A DNA stretch of 64,000 nt from Drosophila persimilis (lineage: Eukaryota > Arthropoda > Insecta > Diptera > Drosophilidae), in NCBI RefSeq assembly GCF_003286085.1, contig NW_020825294.1, positions 13,290,501-13,354,500 of the forward strand, written 5' to 3'. The notes below the pieces were generated by a model, which saw only the letters and a program-made list of their open reading frames with translations, was not told the origin of the DNA and searched no databases. Both the position numbers and the translations under genes were made by a program. Numbering within the stretch: position 1 is the stretch's first letter; each line of letters starts with the position of its first letter. Shown piece by piece: positions 63,927-64,000 of this stretch.

Positions 63927-64000
63927 CTGCAATCGATTTATGTAAATATTTAGAAAATTTATTTAATAATTATATATTAAGGATACAATACCTCCTAATC

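Overview
This is a eukaryotic, Drosophila-type window. The evidence is a Dscam-family neural adhesion gene with GT-AG introns on the minus strand, DINE-1/INE-1-like repeats, and fly retroelement families (297/17.6-type errantivirus, BEL/Pao, and Ulysses-like and Osvaldo-like gypsy elements). The species cannot be read from the sequence alone. There are no prokaryotic operons, CRISPR arrays, or rRNA or tRNA genes.

Positions 1-16,300 lie downstream of the Dscam gene and are almost entirely mobile DNA. First comes the 5' part of a decayed errantivirus on the minus strand (1-4,577), then a truncated DINE-like repeat (4,728-5,470), then a deep nest. In the nest, a DINE-like repeat is split by an Osvaldo-like gypsy element (5,914-16,148). 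That element holds a second DINE fragment, which is split by a BEL/Pao element on the minus strand (8,262-12,596). The element's 3' LTR also holds a hAT-type MITE (15,615-16,035).

Positions 16,330-63,926 are the 3' two-thirds of a Dscam paralogue on the minus strand, from Ig5 to the stop codon and 3' UTR. Sixteen coding exons can be placed with matching splice phases (one junction excepted). They give Ig5-Ig9, FNIII 1-4, Ig10, FNIII 5-6, a transmembrane helix and a cytoplasmic tail. Two homologous Ig7 exons (53,576-54,028 and 50,462-50,830) have the same phase and look mutually exclusive. The last tail exon (17,435-17,703) is separated from the rest by a 19.7-kb intron. Two possible lesions were found: an in-frame TGA in the second Ig6 exon (59,538-59,540), and a phase conflict at the transmembrane/tail junction (38,063 to 38,005).

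The introns carry most of the remaining mobile DNA. A Ulysses-like LTR retrotransposon with 2.1-kb LTRs (19,415-30,518) interrupts an older Transib/RAG1-like transposase remnant. Also present are a diverged solo Ulysses LTR, a second Transib-like remnant, a long-TIR foldback element with a 7-bp target duplication, a CR1-like LINE fragment, a full-length DINE-like element, a decayed Helitron with a Pif1-type helicase remnant, and Tc1-like and RNase H-bearing LINE fragments. One Transib-like element (40,958-42,674) keeps its inverted repeats, a 5-bp target duplication and the transposase C-terminus.

The least ordinary features are: a RING-H2 finger at the N-terminus of the Ulysses-like Gag, with an A AAA AAC slippery site between gag and pol; a 633-bp tandem duplication and an RNase H deletion in the same element; the Transib/RAG1-like insertions; and the possible decay or recoding of the Dscam copy.
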